The notes: generated by a model from the sequence alone, not told the origin. DNA of 64,000 nt from Thiobacillus sp. (GCF_018780105.1 NZ_JADMKC010000004.1:1-64000); one strand, 5' to 3'. Counted from the first letter of the stretch, positions 53,214 to 63,267 are shown. Numbers and translations are program-made.

Positions 53214-53789
53214 CTAAGTCAGCGCCCGCACTTGCGGCAGGCGCAGGCGGCGGGGGCTGCCATCCGCCTGCAGGCGTTTCATGTTGCGCAATTCTGCAGC
53301 GGGATAAACGACGAGATCAACTGGTGCGCGCGGATCGTTGATGAGGTAGCGCGGATGACCTTGCCCCGCGCCGTCCGGCGGGCGGAATTCCCCGGCCTGG
53401 TAAGGGGTGGGGAGCTGCATCAGCAGAAATTCCACTTCCTTCTGGTCGTCGGTAAACAGCTGCAGGTTGATGTCGGCATGCGGGCCGGCCGTGCCGTTGA
53501 GTACCGAGCCGGTCAGGTGGGGGTCAAACGCAGCCAGCTGCTCCATGTATTCCATCGCGGTTTGGCGCAGCAAGGCGAGCAGGGAACGGGTTTCATCCGC
53601 CTGGAACAGCGACTGGTAGCTGCGCAGGGCCTCTTCGACCTGCTGGTTGTCAGGCAGGCTGCCGCTGTCGGGCACGCCCAGCTGGCGTGCCGCTTTGCGT
53701 TTGGCGGTGCCGTAATCGAGCGCGCCTTCTTCGGCCAGGATGCGTGCCGCTGCGTGGGCGATGCGGCGGCGCATGTCTTGATGTTTCAT
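53214..53789 (-). CDS. Small conserved protein with nucleotidyltransferase-like motif
   Basis: 191 residues. N-terminal helical part rich in Lys/Arg (AKRKAARQLGV), then LTGSVLNGTAGPHADINL (about 90-107), which resembles the GS and acidic-pair pattern of the minimal nucleotidyltransferase fold, although the acid pattern is not fully standard. Function unknown. Its ATG overlaps the mrcA stop by 4 nt, so it is translated with mrcA. Confidence 0.6.
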   Translation of the reverse strand: MKHQDMRRRIAHAAARILAEEGALDYGTAKRKAARQLGVPDSGSLPDNQQVEEALRSYQSLFQADETRSLLALLRQTAMEYMEQLAAFDPHLTGSVLNGTAGPHADINLQLFTDDQKEVEFLLMQLPTPYQAGEFRPPDGAGQGHPRYLINDPRAPVDLVVYPAAELRNMKRLQADGSPRRLRLPQVRALT

Positions 53790-56176
53790 GGAAGAAATCC
53801 TGGATCGGTGGTGGTCGGTTCGGCGGCGGGTGCCGGCTCGGCCGTCGCGGCAGGGTCTCCGTTGGGTGCAAGCGGTGCGCCTTCGGCAGGCAGAAACTCC
53901 TGATAAAAGTGTTCCACCATGCCTGGTGAGGATTTTTCCAACAGTAGCCCGAACAATTCGTCCGGGAGGGTCTCCGTCAGACGCCTGCCGGTATCCGGAT
54001 TGATGCGGGCGGTGATGATTCCGCTCGGCATAGGCCAGGTTTTCTGGGGCAGGCCGCTCAGCGCCGCACCCATGAATTTGATCCAGATCGGCAGGGCGGT
54101 TTGCGCGCCGGTTTCTCCGCGGCCGAGTGAGCGCGGCTGGTCGTAACCCATCCAGGAAACAGCCACCAGATCAGGGGTGTAACCCGCAAACCAGGTGTCG
54201 CGCGCGTCGTTGGTCGTGCCGGTCTTGCCGGCCAGATCGCTGCGCCCCAACTGGCCGGCGCGCGCAGCGGTACCGTAGCGAACCACGTCCTGCATCATGT
54301 TAGTCATCAGCCAGGCATTGCGCGGGTCGATCACGCGCGGCGCCTTGCCGCCGACGGTCTGCGGGCTCGCCTGCATCAGCAGGCGGCCGTCCTTGTCGGT
54401 CACCCGGTCGATCAGATAGGGTTTGACGCCGAATCCGCCGTTGGCGAATACGCCGTACCCAGCCGCCAGCTGCAGCGGGGTGACGCTGCCGGCGCCCAGC
54501 GCCATGGTGAGATAGGGCGGATGGCGCGCCGGGTCGAAGCCGAAGCGGCGGATGTAGTCGCGCGCGTAATACGGGCCTATTCCCTGCAGAATGCGCACCG
54601 ACACCAGATTGAGCGATTTGGTCAGCGCGCTGCGCATCCGTACCGGGCCGCTGCTGCTGCCGTCGTAGTTCTTCGGCTCCCAGGCGGTGCCGCCAGCTTC
54701 TTCGGCGGCCAGCGTCAGCGGCATGTTGTCGATCAAGGTGGCCGGGGTATAGCCTTTTTCCAGCGCGGCCGAATAAATGAAGGGTTTGAAGCTCGACCCG
54801 GGCTGGCGCCAGGCCTGGGTGACGTGGTTGAACTTGTTGCGGTTGAAATCAAACCCGCCTACCAGCGCGGTGATCGCGCCATTTGCCGGGTTCAGGGCAA
54901 TCAGGGCAGCTTCCACGTCGGGTAGCTGGACCAGCCGCCATTGCTGGGACTTGCCCGCAGCTTGCACCCGGATCACGGCACCGCTTGCCAGCTTGCGGCC
55001 CTTTTTGCCGGCCACCCAGTTGTCCACCCATTTCAGCGAGTTTCCCGAAATATCGATGAGTTTGCCGTCGCGCAGCTGGGCGCGGATCGATTTCGGGCTG
55101 GTGCTGACGACCACGGCGGGCTGCATGTCGCTTACCGGCGCGATCTCTTCCAGCGCCTGGCTGATCGCCGTTGTCCGTGCATCTCTGTCCTGTGGCAGCG
55201 GGATGTGTTTTTCCGGACCCCGATAGCCGTGGCGTTGGTCGTAATCGGCAATCCCCTGCCAGACTGCCCGGTTGGCAGCAGACTGTTGCTTGCTGCGCAG
55301 CGTGGTGACGGCTTTGTAGCCCGAGCTGTAAATGGATTCCCCGTATTTCTCGAACAGGGCCTGGCGCACCATTTCGGTCGCGTAATCGGCGTCCACGTTG
55401 GTGTGCTGGCGTTCCTGGCGGATGACCAGTTTTTGTTTGACGGCGGCCTGGCGGGTGGCCTCGTCGATGAACTTCAGCGTGTACATGCGCTTGAGCACAT
55501 ATTCCTGGCGGGTTTTGGCACGCGGGAAATTCACCACCGGGTTGTAGCGCGACGGCGCCTTGGGCAAACCGGCCAACATGGCGAACTCGGCCAGCGAAAG
55601 ATCGTGGATCGGCTTGCCGAAGTAAGTGCGCGCTGCGGCCTCAAAGCCGTAGGCACGCTGTCCGAGGTAAATCTGGTTGATGTAAAGCTCGAGGATTTTG
55701 TCCTTCGACAGGCTGTGTTCGATTTTCATCGCCAGCATGGCCTCCGACAGTTTGCGCGTCAGGGTTTTTTCGTTCGACAGGAAGAAATTGCGTGCTACCT
55801 GCATGGTGATGGTCGATGCGCCTTCCTTGGCGCCGCCCGACAGCAGATTGGAGCCGGCTGCACGCAGGATGCCCAGCGTATCGACGCCGCCGTGGCTGTA
55901 GAAGCGCTCGTCCTCGGCGGCAATGATGGCCTGCTTCATATAAGCCGGAACCTTGTCGATCGCAATGAAGGCGCGGCGCTCCTCGCCAAACTCACCGATC
56001 AGGACGCCGTCAGCCGTAAATATGCGCAGCGGCAGCTTGGGCTTGTAGTCGGTCAGGGCCTCGAGCGGAGGCAGATTGGGGTAAATCAGTGCGGCCGCCA
56101 GTCCGGCGAGTGCGGTACCGACCACGCCAAGGCTGATAACGAGTGCCAGTGCGTAATGCCACCATTTGGAAAACAT
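53786..56176 (-). CDS. mrcA: Penicillin-binding protein 1A MrcA
   Basis: 796 residues from the ATG at 56176, chosen because AGAAGGGA lies just upstream. Membrane anchor (about 5-27), GT51 glycosyltransferase (EDERFYSHGG with Glu at about 88; GASTITMQVARN), OB-like insert, and transpeptidase with SSFK (about 461), SLN and KTGTT (about 652). A Pro/Ala tail ends the protein. Class-A peptidoglycan synthase in the inner membrane. mrcA is divergent from pilM, a very common betaproteobacterial arrangement. Confidence 0.95.
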   Translation of the reverse strand: MFSKWWHYALALVISLGVVGTALAGLAAALIYPNLPPLEALTDYKPKLPLRIFTADGVLIGEFGEERRAFIAIDKVPAYMKQAIIAAEDERFYSHGGVDTLGILRAAGSNLLSGGAKEGASTITMQVARNFFLSNEKTLTRKLSEAMLAMKIEHSLSKDKILELYINQIYLGQRAYGFEAAARTYFGKPIHDLSLAEFAMLAGLPKAPSRYNPVVNFPRAKTRQEYVLKRMYTLKFIDEATRQAAVKQKLVIRQERQHTNVDADYATEMVRQALFEKYGESIYSSGYKAVTTLRSKQQSAANRAVWQGIADYDQRHGYRGPEKHIPLPQDRDARTTAISQALEEIAPVSDMQPAVVVSTSPKSIRAQLRDGKLIDISGNSLKWVDNWVAGKKGRKLASGAVIRVQAAGKSQQWRLVQLPDVEAALIALNPANGAITALVGGFDFNRNKFNHVTQAWRQPGSSFKPFIYSAALEKGYTPATLIDNMPLTLAAEEAGGTAWEPKNYDGSSSGPVRMRSALTKSLNLVSVRILQGIGPYYARDYIRRFGFDPARHPPYLTMALGAGSVTPLQLAAGYGVFANGGFGVKPYLIDRVTDKDGRLLMQASPQTVGGKAPRVIDPRNAWLMTNMMQDVVRYGTAARAGQLGRSDLAGKTGTTNDARDTWFAGYTPDLVAVSWMGYDQPRSLGRGETGAQTALPIWIKFMGAALSGLPQKTWPMPSGIITARINPDTGRRLTETLPDELFGLLLEKSSPGMVEHFYQEFLPAEGAPLAPNGDPAATAEPAPAAEPTTTDPGFLP

Positions 56177-56297
56177 CCGATCCCTTCTGAGCAAGCCTAA
56201 AGTTTCCGCCGATTATAGGCGTTAGTGGTGTTGGAAATTGGATACAGTTGTGGAGTGCCCGCCAAACGGCCGGGAAATAACTGTTAAAAACCGTGTG

Positions 56298-56326
56298 TTG
56301 TTGCTAGCATCTAAAAACAATAATAA
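56298..56326 (+). promoter_or_regulatory. Candidate sigma-70 promoter of the pil operon
   Basis: TTGTTG (56298-56303), 17-bp spacer and TAATAA (56321-56326), about 40 bp before the pilM start. Confidence 0.5.
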
Positions 56327-56365
56327 GAAAAAGCGCCAACCCACAGAAGCGTAAAGGAAAAACTC

Positions 56366-57454
56366 TTGCACCTGAATATCAATCTAGATTGGTTGTCCGC
56401 CAAAGGGCTGCCCATCCTGGGTCTGGATATCAGTACGACTGCGATCAAACTGGTCGAGTTGTCCGATGCCGGTAAAGGGATGTTGCGGGTCGAGCGCTAT
56501 GTGATCGAACCCTTGCCCAAGGACGCGGTGATGGATGGCAATATTGCCAACCTGGATCAAGTAGCCGATACCTTGCGGTCTGCCTGGAAGAATCTGGGCT
56601 CGCGAATCAAGAACGTGGCGCTGGCGCTGCCTTCGTCGGCCGTGATCACCAAAAAGATTCTGGCACCTGCGAGCCTTACCGGGCTCGATCTGGAAAACCA
56701 GGTGGAAACCGAGGCCAACCAGGTCATTCCGTTTTCACTGGATGAAGTGAATCTGGATTTTCAGGTACTGGGCCCCTCGCCCGGTAGTCCAGACGACGTG
56801 CAGATCCTGCTGGCTGCCGCGCGCAAGGAAAAGGTCGAGGACCGTGTGGCTGCCGTGCAGGCAGCCGGACTCAAGGCGATGATCATGGACGTCGAGTCCT
56901 ATGCAACGCAAACGGCCTACGAACAGATCGCCCACCTGATGCCCAGTGGCGGCGCGGGGATCACCGTAGCGATCATTGATGTCGGTGCGCAAAACATGCA
57001 TATCAACATTCTTCACAACAACGACTCGGTTTATTTGCGCGAACATGGATTCGGCGGCACTCAGCTCAACAACGAAATTGCCCGCCGTTACGGCATGAGC
57101 GGAGAAGAGGCCGAAAATGCCAAGCGCAAGGGCACGCTGCCCGAAAGCTATGACGTGGAAGTGCTGCAACCCTATAGCGAAACGCTGGCGATGGAAATCG
57201 GGCGGGCGATGCAGCTGTTCACGACCTCCACCCAATATCGCAAGGTCGACCAGATTCTGCTGGCCGGTGGCGGCGCGATGATTCCGGGTGTCGACGAAGT
57301 GGTTGCCCAACGCACTGGAACGCCGACCATGGTGGTCAACCCGTTTGCCAACATGGCTGTGGGCGCCAAAATCCGGCCCCAGGCATTGACCGCCGATGCA
57401 CCTTCCCTCTTTGTTGCCTGTGGCCTTGCCATGCGGAGGTTCGATCCCCAATGA
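56366..57454 (+). CDS. pilM: Type IV pilus assembly ATPase-like protein PilM
   Basis: 362 residues, actin-like (FtsA fold; GLDISTTAIKLVEL near the N-terminus, DVGAQNMHINI, GGGAMIPGVDEVV). It binds the PilN tail on the cytoplasmic face of the pilus alignment complex. TTG start at 56366 with AAAGGA (56353-56358). Overlaps pilN by 4 nt. Confidence 0.95.
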   Translation: MHLNINLDWLSAKGLPILGLDISTTAIKLVELSDAGKGMLRVERYVIEPLPKDAVMDGNIANLDQVADTLRSAWKNLGSRIKNVALALPSSAVITKKILAPASLTGLDLENQVETEANQVIPFSLDEVNLDFQVLGPSPGSPDDVQILLAAARKEKVEDRVAAVQAAGLKAMIMDVESYATQTAYEQIAHLMPSGGAGITVAIIDVGAQNMHINILHNNDSVYLREHGFGGTQLNNEIARRYGMSGEEAENAKRKGTLPESYDVEVLQPYSETLAMEIGRAMQLFTTSTQYRKVDQILLAGGGAMIPGVDEVVAQRTGTPTMVVNPFANMAVGAKIRPQALTADAPSLFVACGLAMRRFDPQ

Positions 57455-58029
57455 TCCGCATTAACCTACTCCCCCACCGCGAACTGGCGCGTGCTTCCCG
57501 CCGCCGTCAGTTCACTGTTCTATTTGGCGTCGCCGTGGCTGCGGGTCTGGTCGCGGTCATTCTTGGGCATCTCGTGATTGCGGCCCGGCAGTCCAACCAG
57601 GATGCACGCAATGCGTTCCTGACTGAAGAGATCGCCAAGCTGGATACGCAGATTGGCGAGATCAAAAAAATCCGTGAACAGACCCAGGCCCTGCTGGCGC
57701 GCAAGCAGGTTGTGGAAACCTTGCAATCCAATCGTACTGAAGTCGTGCATCTGTTCGATCAGATGATCCGTCTGTTGCCGGATGGGCTGTATCTCAAATC
57801 CTTCAAGCAAGCAGGGGATCTTGTCACCATTACGGGTTACACGCAGTCGAGTGCACGTGTTTCCACGCTGATGCGGTCGCTGGATGACTCGCCCTGGTTC
57901 GAGTCGGCCAGTCTGATCGAAATCAAGTCGGCTACAGTCAACAATCTGCGCGCCAACGAATTTGTATTGACGGTCAAGCAAACACGCCAACAGGCCGATG
58001 ATGCAACCGAAAAGGGGCCCAAAGCATGA
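57451..58029 (+). CDS. pilN: Type IV pilus assembly protein PilN
   Basis: 192 residues: conserved N-terminal IRINLLPHRELARA that docks into PilM, one membrane helix (about 25-47), periplasmic coiled coil and ferredoxin-like domain. It forms a heterodimer with PilO. Overlaps pilM and pilO by 4 nt each. Confidence 0.95.
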   Translation: MIRINLLPHRELARASRRRQFTVLFGVAVAAGLVAVILGHLVIAARQSNQDARNAFLTEEIAKLDTQIGEIKKIREQTQALLARKQVVETLQSNRTEVVHLFDQMIRLLPDGLYLKSFKQAGDLVTITGYTQSSARVSTLMRSLDDSPWFESASLIEIKSATVNNLRANEFVLTVKQTRQQADDATEKGPKA

Positions 58030-58646
58030 CCCTGGACGAACTTAACAAACTGGATTTGAAAACGCTGGCCGACTGGCCGTTGCCAAGCAAGCTGGCGGCG
58101 CTGGCTTTGCTGTGCGTGGCGATTGTGGGCGCGGGCTGGTGGTTCGACTGGCGCGGCGGTATGGAAACCCTGGATGCGGCCAAGCAGAAAGAAACCGAGT
58201 TGCGTGGTGTGTTCACCACCAAGAAAGTTCAGGCGATCAATCTGGAGGCTTACAAAAAGCAACTGGCCGACATCGAGCAGGCATTCGGCGCACTGTTGAA
58301 ACAATTGCCGAACAAGCAGGAGATGGATGCGTTGATTACTGACGTAAACCAGGCCGGTTTGGGTCGGGGTCTGCAATTTGAACTGTTCAAGCCGGAGGCT
58401 GAAACGGTGTCGGAGTTCTACGCTGAAACGCCGATTCGCGTCAAAATCACTGGGGGCTATCACGATGCGGCAGCTTTTGTCAGCGATGTGTCCAAGCTCT
58501 CGCGCATCGTCACCTTGCAGGATATCGTCATGGAACCGGGCAAGGACGGGGGGCTGAACATGGATGCTATCGTCAAAACCTATCGGTATCTGGACGACGA
58601 AGAAATCATCGCCAGCAAGAAGAAAACCAAGGAGCAGCCCAAATGA
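58026..58646 (+). CDS. pilO: Type IV pilus assembly protein PilO
   Basis: 206 residues: short cytoplasmic N-terminus, one membrane helix (about 19-40, ALALLCVAIVGAGWWFDW), coiled coil, and a ferredoxin-like periplasmic domain. Pairs with PilN. Overlaps pilP. Confidence 0.95.
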   Translation: MTLDELNKLDLKTLADWPLPSKLAALALLCVAIVGAGWWFDWRGGMETLDAAKQKETELRGVFTTKKVQAINLEAYKKQLADIEQAFGALLKQLPNKQEMDALITDVNQAGLGRGLQFELFKPEAETVSEFYAETPIRVKITGGYHDAAAFVSDVSKLSRIVTLQDIVMEPGKDGGLNMDAIVKTYRYLDDEEIIASKKKTKEQPK

Positions 58647-59140
58647 AGCGCTTGCCCATTGTGTTGATTGTGTTGGGTTTGAGTGGCTGCGGCGGCGGCA
58701 ACATGGAAGACCTGCATACCTTTGTTGCCGAGACCGGAAAAGAAATGCAGGGCAAGATCGAGCCGCTGCCCGAGGTCAAGGTTTACGAACCCTTTACATA
58801 TAACGCGTTCGATCTGCCCGATCCGTTCAAGCCGAGAAAGCTGTCTATGGGCGGCGGCGGTGGAATGCAGCCCGACCTCACCCGACCGAAAGAACCGCTG
58901 GAAGCGTTTTCATTGGAAACGCTGAAAATGGTGGGTGTGCTGTCCAAAAATGGCACCGTTCATGCGGTGGTCAAGACGCCTGACAACGCGATTTATCACG
59001 TCAAAAAAGGCAATTACATGGGCCAGAATTTTGGCCTGATCACGCAGATCAACGAGAACGAAGTGGGTTTGCGTGAAATTGTCCAGGATAGCGCCGGAGA
59101 CTGGTCCGAGCGTTCCAGCACCCTGGTTTTGCAAGAGTGA
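58643..59140 (+). CDS. pilP: Type IV pilus lipoprotein PilP
   Basis: 165 residues; lipobox LGLSGCGGG (Cys at about 17) and a C-terminal beta domain (MVGVLSKNGTVHAVV, YHVKKGNYMGQNFG) that contacts the secretin PilQ. Ends 31 bp before pilQ. Confidence 0.94.
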   Translation: MKRLPIVLIVLGLSGCGGGNMEDLHTFVAETGKEMQGKIEPLPEVKVYEPFTYNAFDLPDPFKPRKLSMGGGGGMQPDLTRPKEPLEAFSLETLKMVGVLSKNGTVHAVVKTPDNAIYHVKKGNYMGQNFGLITQINENEVGLREIVQDSAGDWSERSSTLVLQE

Positions 59141-59171
59141 TTTGTAGTACTGAATATATATAGAGGCTGAC

Positions 59172-61343
59172 ATGAACGCACTGCCGAAGATTGCCCAGAA
59201 AATGACCCGTCACCTGTTCGGGATCGCCCTGCTCACCAGCTTGGTGTTGCCTTTTGCCGCGCGTGCGGCCGACACGCCGCCCACCGGTAACGCGGTGCAG
59301 AGCGTCGAAACGACTACGCAGCCAGGCGGAAAGGTCGTGGTGCGCGTCAAGCTCAAAAATGCACTGACTGCGACGCCAGCAGGATTTACCGTGGGCAATC
59401 CGCCGCGCATTGCACTGGACTTGCCGGATACCGGAAATGCGCTCGGGCGCAATACCGTGGAGGCTAACCTTGGGCCGCTGACAAGCGTGAACGTGGTGCA
59501 GGCGGGTACGCGTTCCCGCCTGGTGCTGAATCTGAACAAGTCGGTGGAATATGACACACAGATAGACGGCAACTCGCTGCTGATTTCCCTGGGCGATACC
59601 GGTGCCGGGGCCGCGCCAGTGAATACCAACCCCAGGTTTGCAGAAGCGGCACCGGGCGCAGCCGCTCACAGCATTCGCAATGTCGATTTCCGGCGCGGTG
59701 TGACGGGCGAGGCGCGCGTCGTCACGACGCTGTCGGACTCCCAGGCGGGCATCAATATCCGCCAGCAGTCCGGCGGCGTGGTGGTTGACTTCATCGGAAC
59801 CGATTTGCCCAAGTCCTTGCAGCGTCGAATGGATGTGGCCGATTTCGGCACGCCCGTGCAGACCATCGAAACCTACAAGCTGGGCGAAAACACCCGCATG
59901 GTGATCCAGCCCAAGGGCGGCTGGGAGTATTCGGCGTATCAGACCGACAACAACTTCATTGTCGAAGTCAAAAAGAGCGACGATGCCCAGAAGAAAACAG
60001 CTGACGGCAAGGTGAAGTACACCGGTGAGAAACTGTCCCTCAATTTCCAGAATGTCGAAGTGCGTTCGGTGCTGCAGGTGATCGCAGACTTCACCGGCCT
60101 GAACATCATCGCCAGCGATACGGTGACCGGAAACCTGACCCTGCGTTTGAAAGATGTGCCGTGGGATCAGGCGCTTGAACTCATCATGCAGACCAAGGGG
60201 CTGGACAAGCGCCAGAACGGCAACGTGATCTGGATTGCGCCCAAGGACGAGCTGCTGACCAAGGAAAAGCTCGAGTATGAAGCGCGCTCTGCGGTCGCCG
60301 ATCTGGAGCCCCTGTCTACCGAGTACATTCAGCTCAACTACATGCGGGCGGATGAAGCGCAAACCATGTTGTACGGTTTTTCCATGGGTGCCTTCCTGAA
60401 CTCGGCTGGGGGTGGCGTCAACTGCTCGGCGCAGGCTCAGGGCCTGGGTGGGGGGGCTGTGGCGCAAGCCTCGCAGCAGGGTGAGGGCAAGAGCGATCAG
60501 AAGGTTCTAACCAAGCGTGGCCGTGCGACCTATGAACTGAAAAGCAACACGCTGATCATTACTGACACCCCGCGCAAAATTCAGGAAATACGAGAATTGT
60601 TGACCCGCCTGGATGTGCCCGCGCGTCAGGTCATGATCGAGGCGCGAGTCGTGTTGGCCAACGATGGCTGGAGCCGTGATTTGGGTACGCGTCTGAGTTT
60701 TGCAGTGGGCGGAAGCAACCCCAGCAAAGCCAGTGGCAGCAGCGTCGGGCTCTTGCCGGGCGCATCTCCTGGTCTCGCATCCAATTTCCTCGTCAATCTG
60801 CTTGACCCCGCGAGTGGCAACCTGCTGAATCTTGAGTTGTTGGCGCTGGAAGAAGAGAATCGGGGCAAGGTCATTTCCAATCCTCGCGTGATGACCACCA
60901 ACCAGAAGCCGGCAGTCATTCTGAACGGTACGCAAATTCCGTACATTACCCCGGGTACGGCGAACAATCCGGCTACGGTCACGTTCAAGGACGCTTTCCT
61001 GTGCTTGCTGGTCGATCCACAGATCCTCAACAATGACTCGGTCATCCTGACGGTCGAGGTGCAAAAGGACTCGGTGCGAAATGCTTCGCTGGTTTTGCAG
61101 GACAACCCTGCCATCGATACCAAGCGGATCAAGACCCAGGTTCGTGTGAACAACGGTGAAACCCTGGTGTTGGGCGGAATTTTCGATGGTGAAGAGCTTT
61201 CGACCGTGAGCAAGGTGCCGCTGCTGGGCGACATACCCGGACTCGGCTGGATGTTCAAGTACACGACTAAAGATACCACCAAGACCGAGCTGATCATCTT
61301 CCTGACACCGCGGATTCTCGACGAGCGCTTGTCACTGCGTTAA
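59172..61343 (+). CDS. pilQ: Type IV pilus secretin PilQ
   Basis: 723 residues with a signal peptide (about 1-33). N-terminal AMIN domains (about 40-270) bind peptidoglycan, followed by secretin and TonB short N-terminal domains (SLNFQNVEVRSVLQVIADF), the NolW-type N domain with a variable Gly-rich insert (around SAQAQGLGGGAVAQASQQG), and the secretin channel (LLPGASPGLASNF... VPLLGDIPGLGWMF). Outer-membrane gate for the pilus. A terminator follows. Confidence 0.95.
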   Translation: MNALPKIAQKMTRHLFGIALLTSLVLPFAARAADTPPTGNAVQSVETTTQPGGKVVVRVKLKNALTATPAGFTVGNPPRIALDLPDTGNALGRNTVEANLGPLTSVNVVQAGTRSRLVLNLNKSVEYDTQIDGNSLLISLGDTGAGAAPVNTNPRFAEAAPGAAAHSIRNVDFRRGVTGEARVVTTLSDSQAGINIRQQSGGVVVDFIGTDLPKSLQRRMDVADFGTPVQTIETYKLGENTRMVIQPKGGWEYSAYQTDNNFIVEVKKSDDAQKKTADGKVKYTGEKLSLNFQNVEVRSVLQVIADFTGLNIIASDTVTGNLTLRLKDVPWDQALELIMQTKGLDKRQNGNVIWIAPKDELLTKEKLEYEARSAVADLEPLSTEYIQLNYMRADEAQTMLYGFSMGAFLNSAGGGVNCSAQAQGLGGGAVAQASQQGEGKSDQKVLTKRGRATYELKSNTLIITDTPRKIQEIRELLTRLDVPARQVMIEARVVLANDGWSRDLGTRLSFAVGGSNPSKASGSSVGLLPGASPGLASNFLVNLLDPASGNLLNLELLALEEENRGKVISNPRVMTTNQKPAVILNGTQIPYITPGTANNPATVTFKDAFLCLLVDPQILNNDSVILTVEVQKDSVRNASLVLQDNPAIDTKRIKTQVRVNNGETLVLGGIFDGEELSTVSKVPLLGDIPGLGWMFKYTTKDTTKTELIIFLTPRILDERLSLR

Positions 61344-61357
61344 TCGCGTACACACCC

Positions 61358-61388
61358 AAAGCGCGGGTTTCATACCCGCGCTTTTTTT
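61358..61388 (+). terminator. Intrinsic terminator after pilQ
   Basis: Perfect 11-bp stem (61358-61368 with 61374-61384) and TTCAT loop, then T's to 61388. It separates pilQ from aroK. Confidence 0.9.
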
Positions 61389-61458
61389 CGTTTAAAGCAC
61401 CCGTATTTTCATGCTGTGGCATACCTGTCGGCAGTCAGTCGTCCTTTACAATGCGGCC

Positions 61459-62010
61459 ATGAGCAAGCAAGACAATCTTTTTCTCGTGGGGCTGATGGGC
61501 GCGGGCAAGACCACGGTTGGTCGGTTGCTGGCCAAGCATTACGGGTGTGGGTTTTTCGATTCGGATCACGAAATCGAGGCGCACACCGGGGTCAAGATTC
61601 CGGTCATATTCGAAATCGAGGGTGAAGCGGGTTTCCGTAAACGTGAAGAAACGGCGATTGCAGAACTGACAGCCTTGTCTGGCGTGGTGCTTGCCACGGG
61701 CGGCGGGGCGGTTTTGTCGCCTAACAATCGCGACAGGCTGCGCAAAAACGGGGTTGTGGTTTATTTGCGCGGTACGCCAGAACACTTGTACGAACGCACC
61801 CGGCATGACCGCAGCCGCCCCCTGCTGCAAACTGAAAACCCCTTGGCCCGCTTGCGCGAACTGTATGCACAACGTGATCCCTTGTATCGCGAAGTGGCGG
61901 ATATCGTTGTGGATACCGGGCGGCAAAGCGTGTCTGGCATGTTGCGCGTGCTGTACGGGAAAGTGGATTTACTGAGGAGCGGTTTGCCGTCTCCCGACAA
62001 GGGGGACTGA
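61459..62010 (+). CDS. aroK: Shikimate kinase AroK
   Basis: 183 residues. Walker A GLMGAGKTTVG, shikimate-binding FDSDHEIE and RKREE, and GGGAVLSP are intact. It phosphorylates shikimate in aromatic amino-acid synthesis. ATG 61459 chosen; an earlier frame start (61411) is unsupported. Normally aroB follows aroK in this neighbourhood, but here an unrelated exported protein starts immediately after the stop. Confidence 0.95.
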   Translation: MSKQDNLFLVGLMGAGKTTVGRLLAKHYGCGFFDSDHEIEAHTGVKIPVIFEIEGEAGFRKREETAIAELTALSGVVLATGGGAVLSPNNRDRLRKNGVVVYLRGTPEHLYERTRHDRSRPLLQTENPLARLRELYAQRDPLYREVADIVVDTGRQSVSGMLRVLYGKVDLLRSGLPSPDKGD

Positions 62011-63267
62011 GTGCTGCGCATCGTCTGGGCGTGGCTTTTTTGTCACCTGGCGGCGCCTGCTGCCATGGCAATCGATTACCACGCAGGCCCGGACGATTAT
62101 CGGGCGTATCTGCAGCGCCTGCAGCCAGGTGACCGTTTGCTGCTGCAGCCGGGCGATTACCATCATGGTTTGCCATTGCATCGTCTGTCGGGTGAGGCGG
62201 GACAGCCCATCGTCATCGCCGCCGCCAACTCTGCCGCACCACCCCGGTTCATTGCCCGGCCGCGCGCCAATACGCTCAGCCTGGTCGATGTGCGGCATAT
62301 CAGCGTGCGCGATCTGGAGCTCGATGGACAGAACCTGCCGGTGGACGCGGTCAAGGCTGAAGGCCACAGCCGCTTTGCCGATTTCATTACGCTGGAGCGG
62401 CTGCATATCCATGACCACGCTGCATCGCAACAGAATGTGGGGATATCGACCAAGTGTCCGGCATACGGCTGGGAGATCCGGGATAACCGTATCGAGCGGG
62501 TTGGCACCGGCATGTATCTGGGTGACTCGGATGGTTCGGATGCCTTCATCGGCGGACGTATCGAGGGCAACCGGATTACGCATACGCTGGGATATTCCCT
62601 GCAGATCAAACATCAGAAAAGCCGGCCGGCGGAGTTTTCCGGGCGCCATGACACGCTGATTCGCTACAACATATTTTCCAAGCAGGGCAGCTTGCCCGGC
62701 CCGCAGGCACGCCCCAATGTTTTGCTGGGGCACTTCCCGTTGAGCGGTGCGGGGAGCGAGGATCGCTATCTGATCCAGGGCAACCTGTTTGCGCACAATT
62801 CCAGCGAAGCGCTGTTGCAGGCTGAGGGGCGGATCGCGCTGTACGACAATCTGTTCGTCAATGGCAACGGCGACGCGATTCATATTCAGCCGCATAACGA
62901 TGTGCCGCGCGATATGGCCATTTTTTCCAACACCGTATTGTCCTCGGGGACCGGGATACAGGTGCGCAGCACCGGGGGTACGGCCTATCGCCAGCGGGTG
63001 GTCGGCAATCTCGTGGTAGCGGCGCAGCCCTTGCAGGGGGGAGCGACGAGCCACAACCAGACGCTGGCGTATCGCGCCGCCTGCCTGGATGTTCATCCAG
63101 CCGAATTGAACCGCTGCCTGCTTGCCGGAAGTCGGCCGCCGCCTCGCTTGCCGAGTGAACTCGCGCGCGAGCTGGCAGCTTACCCGGAGTGGAATCCGGC
63201 AACCGCTTCGTACGGCGCCCGGATCCCTGCGGGCTTGTTGCTGACGCTCGATAAGGCCGGGCCATGA
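62011..63267 (+). CDS. Exported right-handed parallel beta-helix protein
   Basis: 418 residues with a signal peptide (about 1-20, CHLAAPAAMA). Parallel beta-helix repeats with short rungs around Asn and Gly (NRIERVGTGMYL, NRITHTLGYSLQI, NLFVNGNGDAIHI), as in NosD/mannuronan epimerase and polysaccharide lyase families, so binding or modification of a polysaccharide is likely. The GTG start touches the aroK stop (TGA-GTG). It overlaps the VanZ-type gene by 4 nt. Confidence 0.82.
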   Translation: MLRIVWAWLFCHLAAPAAMAIDYHAGPDDYRAYLQRLQPGDRLLLQPGDYHHGLPLHRLSGEAGQPIVIAAANSAAPPRFIARPRANTLSLVDVRHISVRDLELDGQNLPVDAVKAEGHSRFADFITLERLHIHDHAASQQNVGISTKCPAYGWEIRDNRIERVGTGMYLGDSDGSDAFIGGRIEGNRITHTLGYSLQIKHQKSRPAEFSGRHDTLIRYNIFSKQGSLPGPQARPNVLLGHFPLSGAGSEDRYLIQGNLFAHNSSEALLQAEGRIALYDNLFVNGNGDAIHIQPHNDVPRDMAIFSNTVLSSGTGIQVRSTGGTAYRQRVVGNLVVAAQPLQGGATSHNQTLAYRAACLDVHPAELNRCLLAGSRPPPRLPSELARELAAYPEWNPATASYGARIPAGLLLTLDKAGP

